DNA of 38,715 nt from Ktedonobacterales bacterium (GTDB lineage: Bacteria; Chloroflexota; Ktedonobacteria; Ktedonobacterales; JADMIN01), in contig JAICVS010000026.1 of assembly GCA_025935195.1 (NCBI GenBank), positions 1 to 38,715 of the forward strand. The letters are read 5' to 3'. The notes beneath the pieces were generated by a model that saw only the letters and a program-made list of their open reading frames with translations, made no database searches and was not told the origin of the DNA. The position numbers and the translations under genes are program-made. The number at the start of each line of letters is the position of its first letter. The first letter of the stretch is position 1. This document shows, in pieces, positions 7,830 through 16,644 of the stretch.

Positions 7830-8660
7830 CTATACTCCCGCTTCCGGCCGCGCCGCCTCGGCAACCGGCCGCGCGATCGCTTCACGCACGAACGCGAGGG
7901 CCTGTCCTAGCTTCTCGGCGTGGCGGTGGCGGCCGACGAGGCCAAGCTGTCTTGGGTGAATTTCCAGCGTCACCAGCCCATCGTAGCCGTCGCGCGCCAG
8001 CGCCCCCAGCAACTGACGCAGCGGCAGCATGCCTGTGCCGGGCAGCCGGTGTGTCACCGGCTCGCCGTTCCGCCAGGCGACATCGCTCAGGTGGACGTTG
8101 CGCAGCGCGGGGCGCATGATCGCGTAGCAGGCCAGCAAATCTTCGCCGTTCGCGCCGGCGTGGCAGGTGTCGAGGGTGAGGCCGCAGCCCCGCGCCAGCG
8201 CGTAGTCGGCCAGCGCGCGCGGGTCGTCGAAGCGGAAGTATTTGCCGCGCGTGCCGTACTGGGTGTTCTCCAAGGCGATGCCCATGCGCTCGCCGGCCAG
8301 CTCGCGCCCCAGGCGCAGCGCCAACGTATAGCGTTTCGCCCGCGCCGATTCCAGGCTGATGATGGACGGCGCGTGGACGACGAAGAGCTCCGCTCCCAGC
8401 CGGCGCGAGACCTCCGCCACGCGCTCGATACGCTTTGGCGCGCGGCGCGGCCAGCCTGGCAGCGGAAAGAAGGGTGGATGCACGCTTAGCACGGGGATGC
8501 GGGACGAGCGGGCCACGCGCTCGATGCGCGTGGCTCCCAGATAGAGGTATTCCGGCCCCAGCGCCAGCTCGACGCCGTCGAAGCCGAGATCGCGGGCCAG
8601 GCCGAGGCTGTAGCCGAGGCCGCGATGATAGAAGCTGCCAGTGGAGAAGCTGATGCGCAT
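7830..8660 (-). CDS. Sugar phosphate isomerase/epimerase-like TIM-barrel protein
   Basis: A 276-residue protein of the xylose-isomerase-like TIM-barrel superfamily (AP endonuclease 2 type). Features seen: MRISFSTGSFY at strand 1, FDGVELAL at strand 2, VHPPFF, LFVVHAPS, GIALENTQYG with the likely metal-binding Glu, LTLDTCHAG with Asp and His, NVHLSDV with His and Asp, and LVTLEIHP with a final Glu. The metal-ligand set (Glu, Asp/His, His, Glu) is therefore complete. The substrate cannot be named. It is followed at 8711 by an inositol-monophosphatase-like gene on the same strand, and the two could act on related phosphorylated polyols. Confidence 0.85.
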   Translation of the reverse strand: MRISFSTGSFYHRGLGYSLGLARDLGFDGVELALGPEYLYLGATRIERVARSSRIPVLSVHPPFFPLPGWPRRAPKRIERVAEVSRRLGAELFVVHAPSIISLESARAKRYTLALRLGRELAGERMGIALENTQYGTRGKYFRFDDPRALADYALARGCGLTLDTCHAGANGEDLLACYAIMRPALRNVHLSDVAWRNGEPVTHRLPGTGMLPLRQLLGALARDGYDGLVTLEIHPRQLGLVGRHRHAEKLGQALAFVREAIARPVAEAARPEAGV

Positions 8661-8710
8661 GCTGAGAGCTTACCCGCGCGCTGGTGGCGCCGTCAACCGC
8701 CGCCCGGCCG

Positions 8711-9628
8711 TTATTGCACGCCCAGGGCATGCAGGATGTCGCGCAGCAGCGCGTCATTGCTGGCGGCCAGCACGCTGTACGGGCGTGTGAACTCGACCGG
8801 GCCGAGCGGCAGCCCGTGCGCGTTGGTGAAGCGGGCGCCGGCCTCGGCGAGGATCAGCGCCGGCGCCAGGAAGTTCTCCGGCGTGAGGCGGTCGCGCAGG
8901 TCCGCGTAGGCGTCATACGTTCCCTGCGCCACGTAGCAGAGATCGAGCACTGTCGCGCCGGTCCGCCGCACGGTGGCGGCGCGCTGCAAGAGGCCAAGCA
9001 CAAGCTCTATCGGCGGGCGGTCGCCGCCGGCGTCCTCCGTATCCCCTGCCATATCGCCGGCGGGCGCGCGCTCGCGCCCCAGGTTGATGCCGAGCATGGC
9101 ATGGTGCAGAATCGGCGTGCGCGAGGCGGCGATGGGCCGGCCGTCCACGGTCGCGCCCTGCCCGCGCGCCGCCGCATAGACCGTTCCTGTGAAGATGTCG
9201 CCGCAGAGCGCATACTCGACGAGCGCGGGATCGAGCGGTGCGCCCGCCGGCAGCGCGGCCACCGCGAAGCCGACCGCGCGCATCCCGCGGCGGAAGTTGT
9301 TGCTGCCGTCGCAGGGGTCCATCACCAGTGTCCAGCGCGGGTCGCGCCCGACGGCGATCTCGCCCGCCTCCTCGCTGAACGCGCGGAAGCCGCCCAATCC
9401 CTCGCGCGCCACGTCGAGCGCGATGCGCTCCGCCATCGCGTCGAAGGCGCGCGTCGCCTCGCCCTTGGGATTGGTCGCCACGCGCGCGGCTGCGCTGGAT
9501 TCCGCGCCCGCGCCCAGCAGATAGGCGCGCACCGCCGCGAACATGGCAGCGAAGATCGGGCGTGGATCGTGCGCCGCCATCGTCATATCCCCGGCGCGTG
9601 GGCCTGTGTCTGCCACCGGCGCATCCAT
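8711..9628 (-). CDS. Inositol monophosphatase family protein
   Basis: A 305-residue member of the lithium-sensitive phosphatase superfamily (inositol monophosphatase/fructose bisphosphatase), likely acting on a small phosphorylated sugar or polyol. Seen: FSEEAGE (metal Glu) near residue 85 and DPCDGSNNF (family DPxDGTxNF) near residue 104. At the usual position of the third metal Asp (family motif WDxAAG), this protein reads ENFLAPAL, an apparent Asp-to-Asn change. Start sites at 9628 and at two ATGs about 15 codons later are both possible, and the ribosome-binding sites do not decide. It lies 50 bases upstream of the TIM-barrel gene, which suggests an operon. Confidence 0.87.
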   Translation of the reverse strand: MDAPVADTGPRAGDMTMAAHDPRPIFAAMFAAVRAYLLGAGAESSAAARVATNPKGEATRAFDAMAERIALDVAREGLGGFRAFSEEAGEIAVGRDPRWTLVMDPCDGSNNFRRGMRAVGFAVAALPAGAPLDPALVEYALCGDIFTGTVYAAARGQGATVDGRPIAASRTPILHHAMLGINLGRERAPAGDMAGDTEDAGGDRPPIELVLGLLQRAATVRRTGATVLDLCYVAQGTYDAYADLRDRLTPENFLAPALILAEAGARFTNAHGLPLGPVEFTRPYSVLAASNDALLRDILHALGVQ

Positions 9629-9679
9629 CCTGTTCCGTCATAATTGCCTGGCCCGGATTCGTCGTCGGCCAGAATGGGG

Positions 9680-9722
9680 AGTCCTCACCCCCCAACTCCC
9701 TCGCCCTGCGGGGAGAGGGGGA
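9680..9722. repeat. C-rich/G-rich imperfect hairpin between genes
   Basis: A run CTCCCTCGCCC is followed after three bases by GGGGAGAGGGGG, giving a strong but imperfect stem. The phrase TCCTCACCCCCCAACTCCC before it has the look of dispersed intergenic palindromes seen in several high-GC phyla. It lies between two divergent genes, so it is not an obvious terminator. Confidence 0.4.
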
Positions 9723-9814
9723 GCCGCGGCGCGCACGGCGGGCCGTGCTACACTGCGATCACTCTATTGTAGTAGCGCATGCTCCTTGCCGGCAATGCGC
9801 ATGGGAGAGACGAC

Positions 9815-11182
9815 GTGGGCAGATCAGGCGAGCGCGCGGCGGGCGTGTGGTGGCGCCGCTGGGGACGGCGGGCGCTGGAATACGGCCCGCTCATCCTCGC
9901 GCTCGCGGCCACGCAGGTGTTGTCGAGGGTCATCTGGGATCTGCCCAACGGCGATGTGGATCTCTATCAGAACTACGCCGTCGCGTTCTGGCTGCACCGG
10001 CCGCGCCTGCACGCGCTGCCAGTCGAGTATCCGCCGCTGGCGCTCGCCGTCTTCATGCTGACGCTCGTGCCGCCGCTGCCGTGGTATCACATCACCTTCG
10101 CCGTCTGGATGGGCCTCTTCGTGCTGCTCGGCTATCGCGGCATCCGCGAGCGGCTGGGCCGCACGCGCGGCTACATCTACGTGCTGTATCTCGCCATCGG
10201 CGCGCTGGCGACGATGCTGGCGCGCTTCGACATCGTTCCGGCGCTGGCAACGCTGGCTGCGCTGTGGGCCGTCGAGCGCGGGCGCTTCGGCAGCGCCTAC
10301 GCGCTCATCGCCACCGGCATCCTGCTCAAGCTCTATCCCGCCTTTCTGCTTCCCGTCGTCGCCGTGACCCACTGGCGCGCGCTCGCCGCGCGGGACGGCC
10401 CGGTAGCGCCCGCACCCGCGCGCAGCCCCATCGCCGCGCTCGCCCATTTCGCGCGCCGGTCCACCACGCGGCGGACCTCCCGCGGCTTGGCGCTCTGCGC
10501 CGCGCTGGTGCTAGCCGGCTACCTCCCGGCGCTCGTCGTCAATACGGCCGGCGCGCTCTCCGGCTTCAGCTACGCTGGCGGCCGCCCGCTCCAGATCGAG
10601 TCCACCCCCGCCGCGATCCTCTGGCTCGGCACGATCGTTGGCATCCCCGCGCAGCCGGACTATTCGTTCACCTCGCTCAACTACGTCGGCATCCTGGATG
10701 TCTACCTCAAGCCGCTCTCGGCCGTCGCGCTGGCCGCCGGCTGCCTCTGGGTCTACTGGCGGCAGGCGCGCGGGCGACTTAGCACCGGCCAGGCGTTCGT
10801 CGCGTGCCTCGCCGTGGTGCTCGTGACCAACAAGATCTTCAGCCCGCAGTACCTCATCTGGGCGCTGCCGGTCGTGGCGTACGTCGAGGGCTTCGACCTC
10901 GTCTGGCTCGCTATCTGTCTGCTGACGCTGTACGAGTTCCCCATCATCTACCAGATGCGCCGCCCCATTCTCACTGTTCCCTACAGTTGGGAGTTCATGC
11001 CGGTGCTCGCGCTGCGAAATGGCCTGTTGCTCTATGCCACCCTCCGTGCTATCATGCGCCCGCCACGGCGAGCGCCGGAACCCACCGGCTCTGGTCCCGC
11101 AAGCGCGCATGCGGCGCGCATCGCCACGCGGCCCTCGCCGCCGGATGAGCGCGGCGAATCGGCGCCAGCGCTGGCGGGATAG
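9815..11182 (+). CDS. Polytopic membrane glycosyltransferase, GT87/DUF2029-like
   Basis: A membrane protein of about 455 residues with roughly ten hydrophobic helices. An early acidic segment between helices 1 and 2 (LPNGDVDLYQNYAVAF, then LPVEYPPLALAVF) resembles the catalytic loop of GT-C glycosyltransferases such as the mannosyltransferases of family GT87, which use polyprenyl-phosphate sugars on the outer face of the membrane. The acceptor is unknown. I prefer the GTG at 9815, which has GGGAGAG 7 bases upstream; an ATG at 9779 is in frame but lacks a clear site. The C-terminal 45 residues are basic and disordered. The gene after it starts 12 bases downstream. Confidence 0.78.
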   Translation: MGRSGERAAGVWWRRWGRRALEYGPLILALAATQVLSRVIWDLPNGDVDLYQNYAVAFWLHRPRLHALPVEYPPLALAVFMLTLVPPLPWYHITFAVWMGLFVLLGYRGIRERLGRTRGYIYVLYLAIGALATMLARFDIVPALATLAALWAVERGRFGSAYALIATGILLKLYPAFLLPVVAVTHWRALAARDGPVAPAPARSPIAALAHFARRSTTRRTSRGLALCAALVLAGYLPALVVNTAGALSGFSYAGGRPLQIESTPAAILWLGTIVGIPAQPDYSFTSLNYVGILDVYLKPLSAVALAAGCLWVYWRQARGRLSTGQAFVACLAVVLVTNKIFSPQYLIWALPVVAYVEGFDLVWLAICLLTLYEFPIIYQMRRPILTVPYSWEFMPVLALRNGLLLYATLRAIMRPPRRAPEPTGSGPASAHAARIATRPSPPDERGESAPALAG

Positions 11183-11193
11183 GATACACCTCG

Positions 11194-12429
11194 ATGAAGC
11201 CGATACGCGATTACAGCCACCTCTTCACACGCGGCCTGATCGGTGTATGGCTGCTCGCGGTCGCGCTGCCGCTCGTCGTCTCGCTGCTGCTCGGCCAGCC
11301 AGGCGGCGGCATCCCGCTCGCTGGGGTCGTGCTCTGGTTCGCGCTGCTGCGCGCGGCGCGCTGGCTCTCCCCGCCGGTGCGCGCGGACGCGTTGATGCGG
11401 CGTGGCAAGTACGCGGAGGCGCTGGCGCTCTGCGATCAGGCGCTCGCGGCGCGTGATGAGGGCGCATGGACGGGCGGGCGCCGCCTGATCTGGCTCAACC
11501 GGCGCACGTCGGCGCTGCTCGGGGCCGGGCGCGCGGGCGCGGCGCTGGTCACGGCGCTCGAAGCGATGGAGGTCAGCGCGGACCCCGAAACGCTGGGTAA
11601 CTGCGCGATGGCGTTGGTCCGCCTCAATCGCTATGACGAGGCCATCGCCGCCGCGCGTCTCGCGCTCTCACTCAGCCGCGAGCGCTCGGTCGTCGGCAAC
11701 GCGGCGCTGGCGCTGGCGTTGCTGGCCCGCGGCCTGCCCGCCGAGGCGGAGGCGCTGGCGCGCGCCGGCCTCGAAGATGCCACGTCGCTGTTGCCGTTCG
11801 TGCGGCCGGAGCACTACACGCTCTGCCTCGCCGCCCTCTGCCGCGCGCTGCGCGCGCAGAATGCGCCTGCCGTCCTCGTCACGGACCCCAGCGCCACCGG
11901 CGCATCCGAGCGGCCGGCTGCGGCTCCAGCGCCGCCCTCCCGCCCGCTGGCGCGCGCCGGGGAGGCCGCACGCAACACGCAGGCCGCGCGCTACCTCGAC
12001 CAATTGCGCGACGCCGCGCGCGGTTCGCCCTATCTGCGCGCTATCACCCTGCTCGAAGAAGCGGATGCGCTGGCGGACACGGCCGGCGCCGAGGAGCGTG
12101 TCTTTTCCCTGCTGGCAGAAGCCCACCACCTTGCGCCGGAATATGCGCTCTGGTTCGTGGCGCAGCCCGCCACGTTGGACCGGTGGCGCGACGGCGAGCG
12201 GCTGGCGCCGTATCTATCCGCCTCCGCCGCGCGTATCGAGGCGGAACGCGCCGCCGTGCCGAACGCGGAGCTGGTGGAGCTGGAGCTGGCGAACGCGCGG
12301 GCGTCGGCGCGGCCCCGGCCAGCGCCGCAATCCAGCCGCGAGGCAATGCTCGTGCAGGTCGCCACGCTCGCCGGCACCTTCGCGCTGTTGCTGATCTGGG
12401 CCTATCGGTTCTTCATCGCCGGGGCCTAG
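11194..12429 (+). CDS. Membrane-anchored TPR-like protein
   Basis: A 411-residue protein with two N-terminal membrane helices (about residues 13-55), a long helical alanine-rich region, and one C-terminal helix (LAGTFALLLIWAYRFF). The helical region carries tetratricopeptide-like patterns: MRRGKYAEALALCDQAL near residue 72, LNRYDEAIAAARLALSLSRE near residue 145, and ARGLPAEAEALARAGLE. An Ala/Pro-rich linker of about 30 residues splits the domain near residue 240. Such proteins usually act as scaffolds for membrane complexes. It starts 12 bases after the glycosyltransferase-like gene, so the two are probably co-transcribed. No specific partner can be named. Confidence 0.75.
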   Translation: MKPIRDYSHLFTRGLIGVWLLAVALPLVVSLLLGQPGGGIPLAGVVLWFALLRAARWLSPPVRADALMRRGKYAEALALCDQALAARDEGAWTGGRRLIWLNRRTSALLGAGRAGAALVTALEAMEVSADPETLGNCAMALVRLNRYDEAIAAARLALSLSRERSVVGNAALALALLARGLPAEAEALARAGLEDATSLLPFVRPEHYTLCLAALCRALRAQNAPAVLVTDPSATGASERPAAAPAPPSRPLARAGEAARNTQAARYLDQLRDAARGSPYLRAITLLEEADALADTAGAEERVFSLLAEAHHLAPEYALWFVAQPATLDRWRDGERLAPYLSASAARIEAERAAVPNAELVELELANARASARPRPAPQSSREAMLVQVATLAGTFALLLIWAYRFFIAGA

Positions 12430-12447
12430 AAGCGCGGCGCGCACTCA

Positions 12448-12963
12448 TCACTGGACGTCCAGCTTGATGCGCACCAGCACCATCAGGCTCTTGATATCAT
12501 CACTCAGCTTGGTCAGCGCCAGCCCTTGCTGCCTGAGAACTTCCCCTTCACGCGCCAGGATCCCGCTCTGACGCTCAAGAGCTCGCATCTGTTTGTCGAG
12601 CGCGTTGATTTGACGCTTGAAAGCCCTGATTTGGCGAGTGAGATCAGCGTCCCGCGCATCGGCGTCGGCCTGCTGTTTCAACTGCTTCAATCTTTGGCTC
12701 AACAGCGTATTCTGCCTTCTGACGGCCTGTACCACCTTCTCCATGACGGTCGAGTTTTTGTCCACGGCTTCCGCATGGTCGTCGAGGGCCGCAATGTGCG
12801 CTTCCTGCACTTCTATCAGGATGGCGTTGAGATGTCCCACCAATGCGAGCGCCTGAGGACCGTTTGCCGGCTTCTCATCCAGGATGATCTTGACGACCTC
12901 TGCGATGTTACGACCGATAGAGCTGATCGTGAGCGCGAGATTCGTTAGCCCGGCCGGGTCCAT
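12448..12963 (-). CDS. Coiled-coil protein of unknown function
   Basis: A 171-residue protein that I do not recognise. It begins with a short hydrophobic helix (LTNLALTISSIGRNIAEVV) followed by almost continuous amphipathic heptads, for example IRAFKRQINALDKQMRALER around residues 112-131, so it probably forms a dimeric or longer coiled coil. No signal peptide or catalytic motif is visible. The ATG at 12963 has AAGGAG 5 bases upstream. It is divergent from a MerR-like regulator, with about 200 bases between them, and a minus-strand TACAAT box at 13010-13005 may be its -10 element. It is convergent with the TPR-like gene. Confidence 0.7.
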   Translation of the reverse strand: MDPAGLTNLALTISSIGRNIAEVVKIILDEKPANGPQALALVGHLNAILIEVQEAHIAALDDHAEAVDKNSTVMEKVVQAVRRQNTLLSQRLKQLKQQADADARDADLTRQIRAFKRQINALDKQMRALERQSGILAREGEVLRQQGLALTKLSDDIKSLMVLVRIKLDVQ

Positions 12964-13101
12964 ATGCGCTCCTTCTGGACAAGCGTCAAACCAGTATCTC
13001 AGTCATTGTAGCATGCTTGATACTCCCATGAATTGACGGCCAGAGCGAGGGCTTCTACCTGATGGATCGCAGTGGCACATATTACCGGCATCATCTGATA
13101 T

Positions 13102-13130
13102 TTGCAGGCATTTGCCGGAGATGGTATCAT
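13102..13130 (+). promoter_or_regulatory. Probable promoter of the MerR-like gene
   Basis: TTGCAG (13102-13107) and TATCAT (13125-13130) are separated by exactly 17 bases. Transcription would start about 27 bases before the ATG at 13164. The 200-base interval also serves the divergent coiled-coil gene, so one regulator could control both. Confidence 0.55.
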
Positions 13131-13163
13131 GTCATCACGAGGCTCATTCGGGAGGTGATACCT

Positions 13164-13559
13164 ATGACGGCACCGAGCATTGCGCTACAGGATGCGGCTC
13201 GTGAGCTCAATATTGGGATCAAGACACTCAAACGCTGGCTCGACATTGCCGGGATCGAGCCGGCTGAGGATCCCCGAGACCGGCGGCGGCGTCTCATCCG
13301 CCGCGATGACCTGGATCAATTGAAGGAACTCTACGGCTACGCGGCATCCGTCAATGCGGCGGAGCGCGATTTGGAGACGCGGGTCGAGTCGCTCAGTCGC
13401 CAACTGAGCGCGCTCGAAGCCACTGTCGCCTCGCTCAGCTCCTGGCTGGCCGCGGTCTCGGAGAATGTCACCACGCTGGCGCAGCGTTCGATTGAATCGC
13501 GGGAGGGCCGCGACGCCGGAGCAACGCAGGCAGCTCAGCGCACACCGGCCCGCGCATAG
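13164..13559 (+). CDS. MerR-like DNA-binding protein with coiled coil
   Basis: A 131-residue protein with an N-terminal winged-helix of MerR/excisionase type: SIALQDAARELNIGIKTLKR as the helix-turn-helix (residues about 5-24), then a wing rich in Arg (DRRRRLIRRDDLDQLKELYG). Residues about 70-115 form a heptad-rich coiled coil (ETRVESLSRQLSALEATVAS) that would mediate dimerisation. There is no ligand domain. The start at 13164 is decided by a near-perfect site, GGAGGTGAT; an upstream in-frame start at 13062 would overlap the promoter. It is probably a local regulator, possibly of the divergent coiled-coil gene or of itself. Confidence 0.82.
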   Translation: MTAPSIALQDAARELNIGIKTLKRWLDIAGIEPAEDPRDRRRRLIRRDDLDQLKELYGYAASVNAAERDLETRVESLSRQLSALEATVASLSSWLAAVSENVTTLAQRSIESREGRDAGATQAAQRTPARA

Positions 13560-13585
13560 GCTATCCGTGGCGGCTCCGAACAGCA

Positions 13586-13620
13586 ATGCCCCGGCTCGCG
13601 TACGGCACAAGCCGGGGCAT
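13586..13620. terminator. Terminator-like hairpin between convergent genes
   Basis: An 11-bp perfect stem, ATGCCCCGGCT (13586-13596) and its complement (13610-13620), with a 13-base loop. It lies 26 bases after the MerR-like stop and 22 bases before the mrp stop, as expected for a terminator shared by convergent genes. No T-tract follows on either strand. Confidence 0.6.
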
Positions 13621-13641
13621 ACGTTGGTGGGGGGATAGCTC

Positions 13642-14712
13642 TTAGCGCGCCGCCATCGGCAGCGCGCGGCGGGGACCGCTCGGCCCAGCGGCGATTTTGA
13701 GCGCCTTCACGAAGTTATCCGCCAGCGTGTCGAACTCATCGCTGTGGTACTCCTCCAGCTTGCCCGCGTCACACAGCATGGCGATGGTGGGATCAATCGG
13801 GATCTGCGCCAGCAGCGGAGCGCCCGTCATCGCTACCAGTTCCGGGCCGTTGCTGGGGCCGAAGAGCTCGTTGCGGCTGCCGTCGGGCATCGTCAGGTAG
13901 GCCATGTTCTCGACCACGCCTAGCATCTTGCCCTTGAGCGTCTGCACCATCTTGATGCACTTCATCACGATCTCGGTGGCGAGCATCTGCGGCGAGGTGA
14001 CGATCACCACGCCGTCCAGCGGCAGCGACTGCATGACCGTCATCGGCGCGTCCGATGTGCCCGGCGGCAGGTCCACCAGCAGGAAGTCCAGCCGATCCCA
14101 GTCCACATCGCTGTAGAACTGCTTGATGGCGCTGGAGACCATCGGCCCGCGCCAGACGACGGGATCGGTGCTGTTGGGCAGGAACATGTTCATAGACATC
14201 ACTTTGATGCCACCCTGCGTGCGCAGCGGCTCGATGCCGCCCGGCGCCTTGGTCGGCGTGCCGCGCACGCCCAGCTCCTTGGCGATGCTCGGCCCGGTGA
14301 TGTCGCCGTCGAGGATGCCGACCTTCAAGCCCTGTCGCGCCAGCGAGACGCCGAGCAGCCCCGTCACCAGCGACTTGCCGACGCCGCCCTTGCCGCTCAT
14401 GATGGCGACGATGTGGCGAATCTTGCCGCCGGGCGTCCCGCCCGCCATCGTCAGCGGGATGCCGCGGCCTACTGGCGCCTTGGTGCGCGGCTTGATGCCC
14501 TCGGCCTCCTGCCCGTTCGCCACCAGATTCAAATCTTTGACCAGCGCGTCTACGTCCAGCCGGTGCGTGCGCGCGCCGCCGGCCACGCTCTCGCGCGCGC
14601 CGACGTGGCAGGCCGTGCAGGGCAGACCGTGGCCCTGGAAGACCTGTATCGTTTGCGGATACTGTGTCACCACGTCGTGGATGACCATATCCGCCGTGAT
14701 CTCGACCGCCAT
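13642..14712 (-). CDS. mrp: Mrp/ApbC-type iron-sulfur carrier ATPase with N-terminal DUF1858 domain
   Basis: A P-loop ATPase of the Mrp/Nbp35 class, which assembles or carries Fe-S clusters. The 356-residue protein has two parts. Residues 1-75 are a DUF1858-like domain with a Cys pair, LPCTACHVGARESV (C32, C35). The rest is the ATPase with the deviant Walker A SGKGGVGKS, DGDITGPSI and LLVDLPPGTSD. The CxxC near the C-terminus that holds the shared cluster in most Mrp proteins is missing: the place reads ENMAYLTMPDGSRNELFG. The start at 14712 is set by GGGAGG 5 bases upstream. A minus-strand promoter is visible near 14823-14850. Confidence 0.92.
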   Translation of the reverse strand: MAVEITADMVIHDVVTQYPQTIQVFQGHGLPCTACHVGARESVAGGARTHRLDVDALVKDLNLVANGQEAEGIKPRTKAPVGRGIPLTMAGGTPGGKIRHIVAIMSGKGGVGKSLVTGLLGVSLARQGLKVGILDGDITGPSIAKELGVRGTPTKAPGGIEPLRTQGGIKVMSMNMFLPNSTDPVVWRGPMVSSAIKQFYSDVDWDRLDFLLVDLPPGTSDAPMTVMQSLPLDGVVIVTSPQMLATEIVMKCIKMVQTLKGKMLGVVENMAYLTMPDGSRNELFGPSNGPELVAMTGAPLLAQIPIDPTIAMLCDAGKLEEYHSDEFDTLADNFVKALKIAAGPSGPRRALPMAAR

Positions 14713-14822
14713 GCCGTCCTCCCGGCAGCGCGTCGGGGGTCGCCCCTGCCGGCTGCCCTGAGCATTGCTCCTGATGTGCGCTACGCGCCTGGGCACGTGG
14801 TAATTCCGAGTAACCAACTCAG

Positions 14823-14850
14823 ATTATATCATGGCGCGGCAGGATGACAG
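14823..14850 (-). promoter_or_regulatory. Probable promoter of mrp
   Basis: Minus-strand TATAAT (14828-14823) with CTGTCA (14850-14845) 16 bases upstream. The transcript would have a leader of about 100 bases before the mrp ATG at 14712. Confidence 0.5.
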
Positions 14851-14880
14851 GCAAGAGCGAGAGGGGATGGCGCTGGCGCT

Positions 14881-15720
14881 TCAGAACGCGGGCGGGATGG
14901 GTGGCTGCGCGGACGGCGCGGAATAGCGCTCGGCGTAGGCGCCGATGTAGGGGAAGTGGAGGTAATGGCCGGTCCACGCGGCGATCATCGCGCCGAGCCA
15001 GATGATGAGAATGGCGACGGCGGTGAGGATGGCGACGGCGTTGCCGATGGCCGTCAGCACGAGCAGGTGGGTCAGCCGGCCGACATCGTGGAAGAGCGCC
15101 CAGACGATGTATGCCACCACGCCGCCGACCGTGAGCGCGGATGTCAGCAGGATAGACTGCACGGCGTGGAAACGGACGTAGCGGTTGTGGCGCTCGTTGA
15201 AATAGACGAGCAGGCCGGAGAGCCACCAGAAGAGGTAGCTGACACCGGCGGTGGTGTTGGCGTCGAGCGTGAGGGTGGTCGGCCCCCATGAGGTCGCGGC
15301 TTGCCAGGGAACGTGGCTCGCCGCCGGACCGGCTGGTCGCGGCGGCGGCGCGCCGAAGGGGCCGCGCGGCGACGGTCCTCCTCTCGGCGCTCCCGGCGGC
15401 GACTGGTGTTGCCGCGGATCGTGGTGCGCCCGCGGCGGCGGTGGCGCGGGCAAGCTCTGATAGGTGAGGTCGTCGGGCGCGGGCGGGGCGCTGGCCGCGG
15501 CGGCGGCCGGTTCCGCATGCGGGAACGCGCGCTGATCGTAGACCGAGGTCACCTGTTCATCAATGTCAGCTTCTTCGCCAGCTTCTTCGCTGGCTTCTTC
15601 CGCCGCCGGGATAGCGTTGGCGCCAGCGTCGGCCAACTCGCTGGGCGGCGCCGGTTCCACTGATTCCACTGGCCCGTCGCTCATCCGCGCTGGCACGGCG
15701 TCCTCCCGCTCATCAGGCAC
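14881..15720 (-). CDS. DUF4870/Tic20-like membrane protein with long disordered N-terminus
   Basis: A 279-residue protein of unknown role. Residues 1-150 are acidic and then Pro/Ala/Gly-rich and look disordered. Residues about 160-255 hold three or four membrane helices with the DUF4870-type signature [20 protein letters not shown], where a helix-turn is followed by a charged loop and a polar HAVQS motif. The GTG at 15720 has GGGAG 7 bases upstream, but a GTG nine codons in (after GGGAGG) is an equally good start. The next gene on this strand, upstream, is parA, 60 bases away. Confidence 0.75.
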   Translation of the reverse strand: MPDEREDAVPARMSDGPVESVEPAPPSELADAGANAIPAAEEASEEAGEEADIDEQVTSVYDQRAFPHAEPAAAAASAPPAPDDLTYQSLPAPPPPRAHHDPRQHQSPPGAPRGGPSPRGPFGAPPPRPAGPAASHVPWQAATSWGPTTLTLDANTTAGVSYLFWWLSGLLVYFNERHNRYVRFHAVQSILLTSALTVGGVVAYIVWALFHDVGRLTHLLVLTAIGNAVAILTAVAILIIWLGAMIAAWTGHYLHFPYIGAYAERYSAPSAQPPIPPAF

Positions 15721-15780
15721 GGCATCACTCCCGTCGCGCTGTTCGCACGTCCTCTGAATACAGACGGAGCGCGCGCCGGT

Positions 15781-16644
15781 TCAGCCACCGACGTAGCGCA
15801 GGTACTCATCTCCCAGTGCGCTGAATTGCTTGTGCGGCCCGCTGCCGCCGAACTTCTGCCGCAGCGAGCCGACCGGCTCCTCCACATCCGCCGCCTCGGC
15901 GACCTCGATGGCCTCGGTGATGATGGTGTTGAAGATCGGGGGGTGGATGCCAGGGATGGCGTCGCGGCGCATGCTCATCACCGTCTGTTTGTGCAGCTTG
16001 CTGGTGGGGCGGAAGCGCGAGACAATGATGCCCAGGCCGAAGATCTCGTGCTGCGCGCGCAGGGCGAAGTCGGCCATGCGGTCCAGCACGAGCGGCACGC
16101 CGAGCGTGGAGAGGATGTCGGGCACGACGGGGATGAGGAAGTAGCGGCTGATGGCGATGCCGTTGAGGGTAATGATGCCCAGGTTGGGCGGGCAGTCAAT
16201 CAGCACGTGATCGTAGTGCGGCAGGATGTCGCGCAGCGTCTCGCGCAGGGCATAGACGGGGCCGCCGCGAAACGTATCGAGGTCGGCGATCTTGGTGACG
16301 CGGTCCTGGATGCGGTGCAGGCGGATGCTGGCCGGCAGCAGATCGAGGCCGGGCACGCCGCCCGCGACGTTCGAGACGCGCGTCATGATCGCTTCTTGGG
16401 CCGAGAAGAGGTGTGTGCCGTCGAGCTGGTCTTTGAAGAGCTGGTAGAGGGTCTGGCCGCCCTGGTCGCGCTCGCGCCAGCGTCGCTCATTGACGAGCGC
16501 GATGGTAGCGTTGGTCTGCGGATCGAGGTCAATGACGAGCACGCGCTTGTTGTGCTCGCCGGCCAGATAGTGCGCGAGGGCGACGGTGAGCGTGGTCTTG
16601 CCGACGCCGCCCTTGAGATTGATCACGCTGGTGACGATTGCCAT
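15781..16644 (-). CDS. ParA-family ATPase
   Basis: A 287-residue P-loop ATPase of the ParA/Soj/MinD class. Signatures: [13 protein letters not shown] (deviant Walker A with the signature Lys) at residue 8, [16 protein letters not shown] (Walker A'), and [17 protein letters not shown] (Walker B). ParA proteins move DNA or protein cargo over the nucleoid by ATP-driven dimer cycling. There is no parB next to it, and replication or partition sites are not seen, so it may position a protein complex instead of the chromosome. The start at 16644 has AGGAG 7 bases upstream; an earlier ATG at 16668 adds only eight residues. Confidence 0.9.
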   Translation of the reverse strand: MAIVTSVINLKGGVGKTTLTVALAHYLAGEHNKRVLVIDLDPQTNATIALVNERRWRERDQGGQTLYQLFKDQLDGTHLFSAQEAIMTRVSNVAGGVPGLDLLPASIRLHRIQDRVTKIADLDTFRGGPVYALRETLRDILPHYDHVLIDCPPNLGIITLNGIAISRYFLIPVVPDILSTLGVPLVLDRMADFALRAQHEIFGLGIIVSRFRPTSKLHKQTVMSMRRDAIPGIHPPIFNTIITEAIEVAEAADVEEPVGSLRQKFGGSGPHKQFSALGDEYLRYVGG

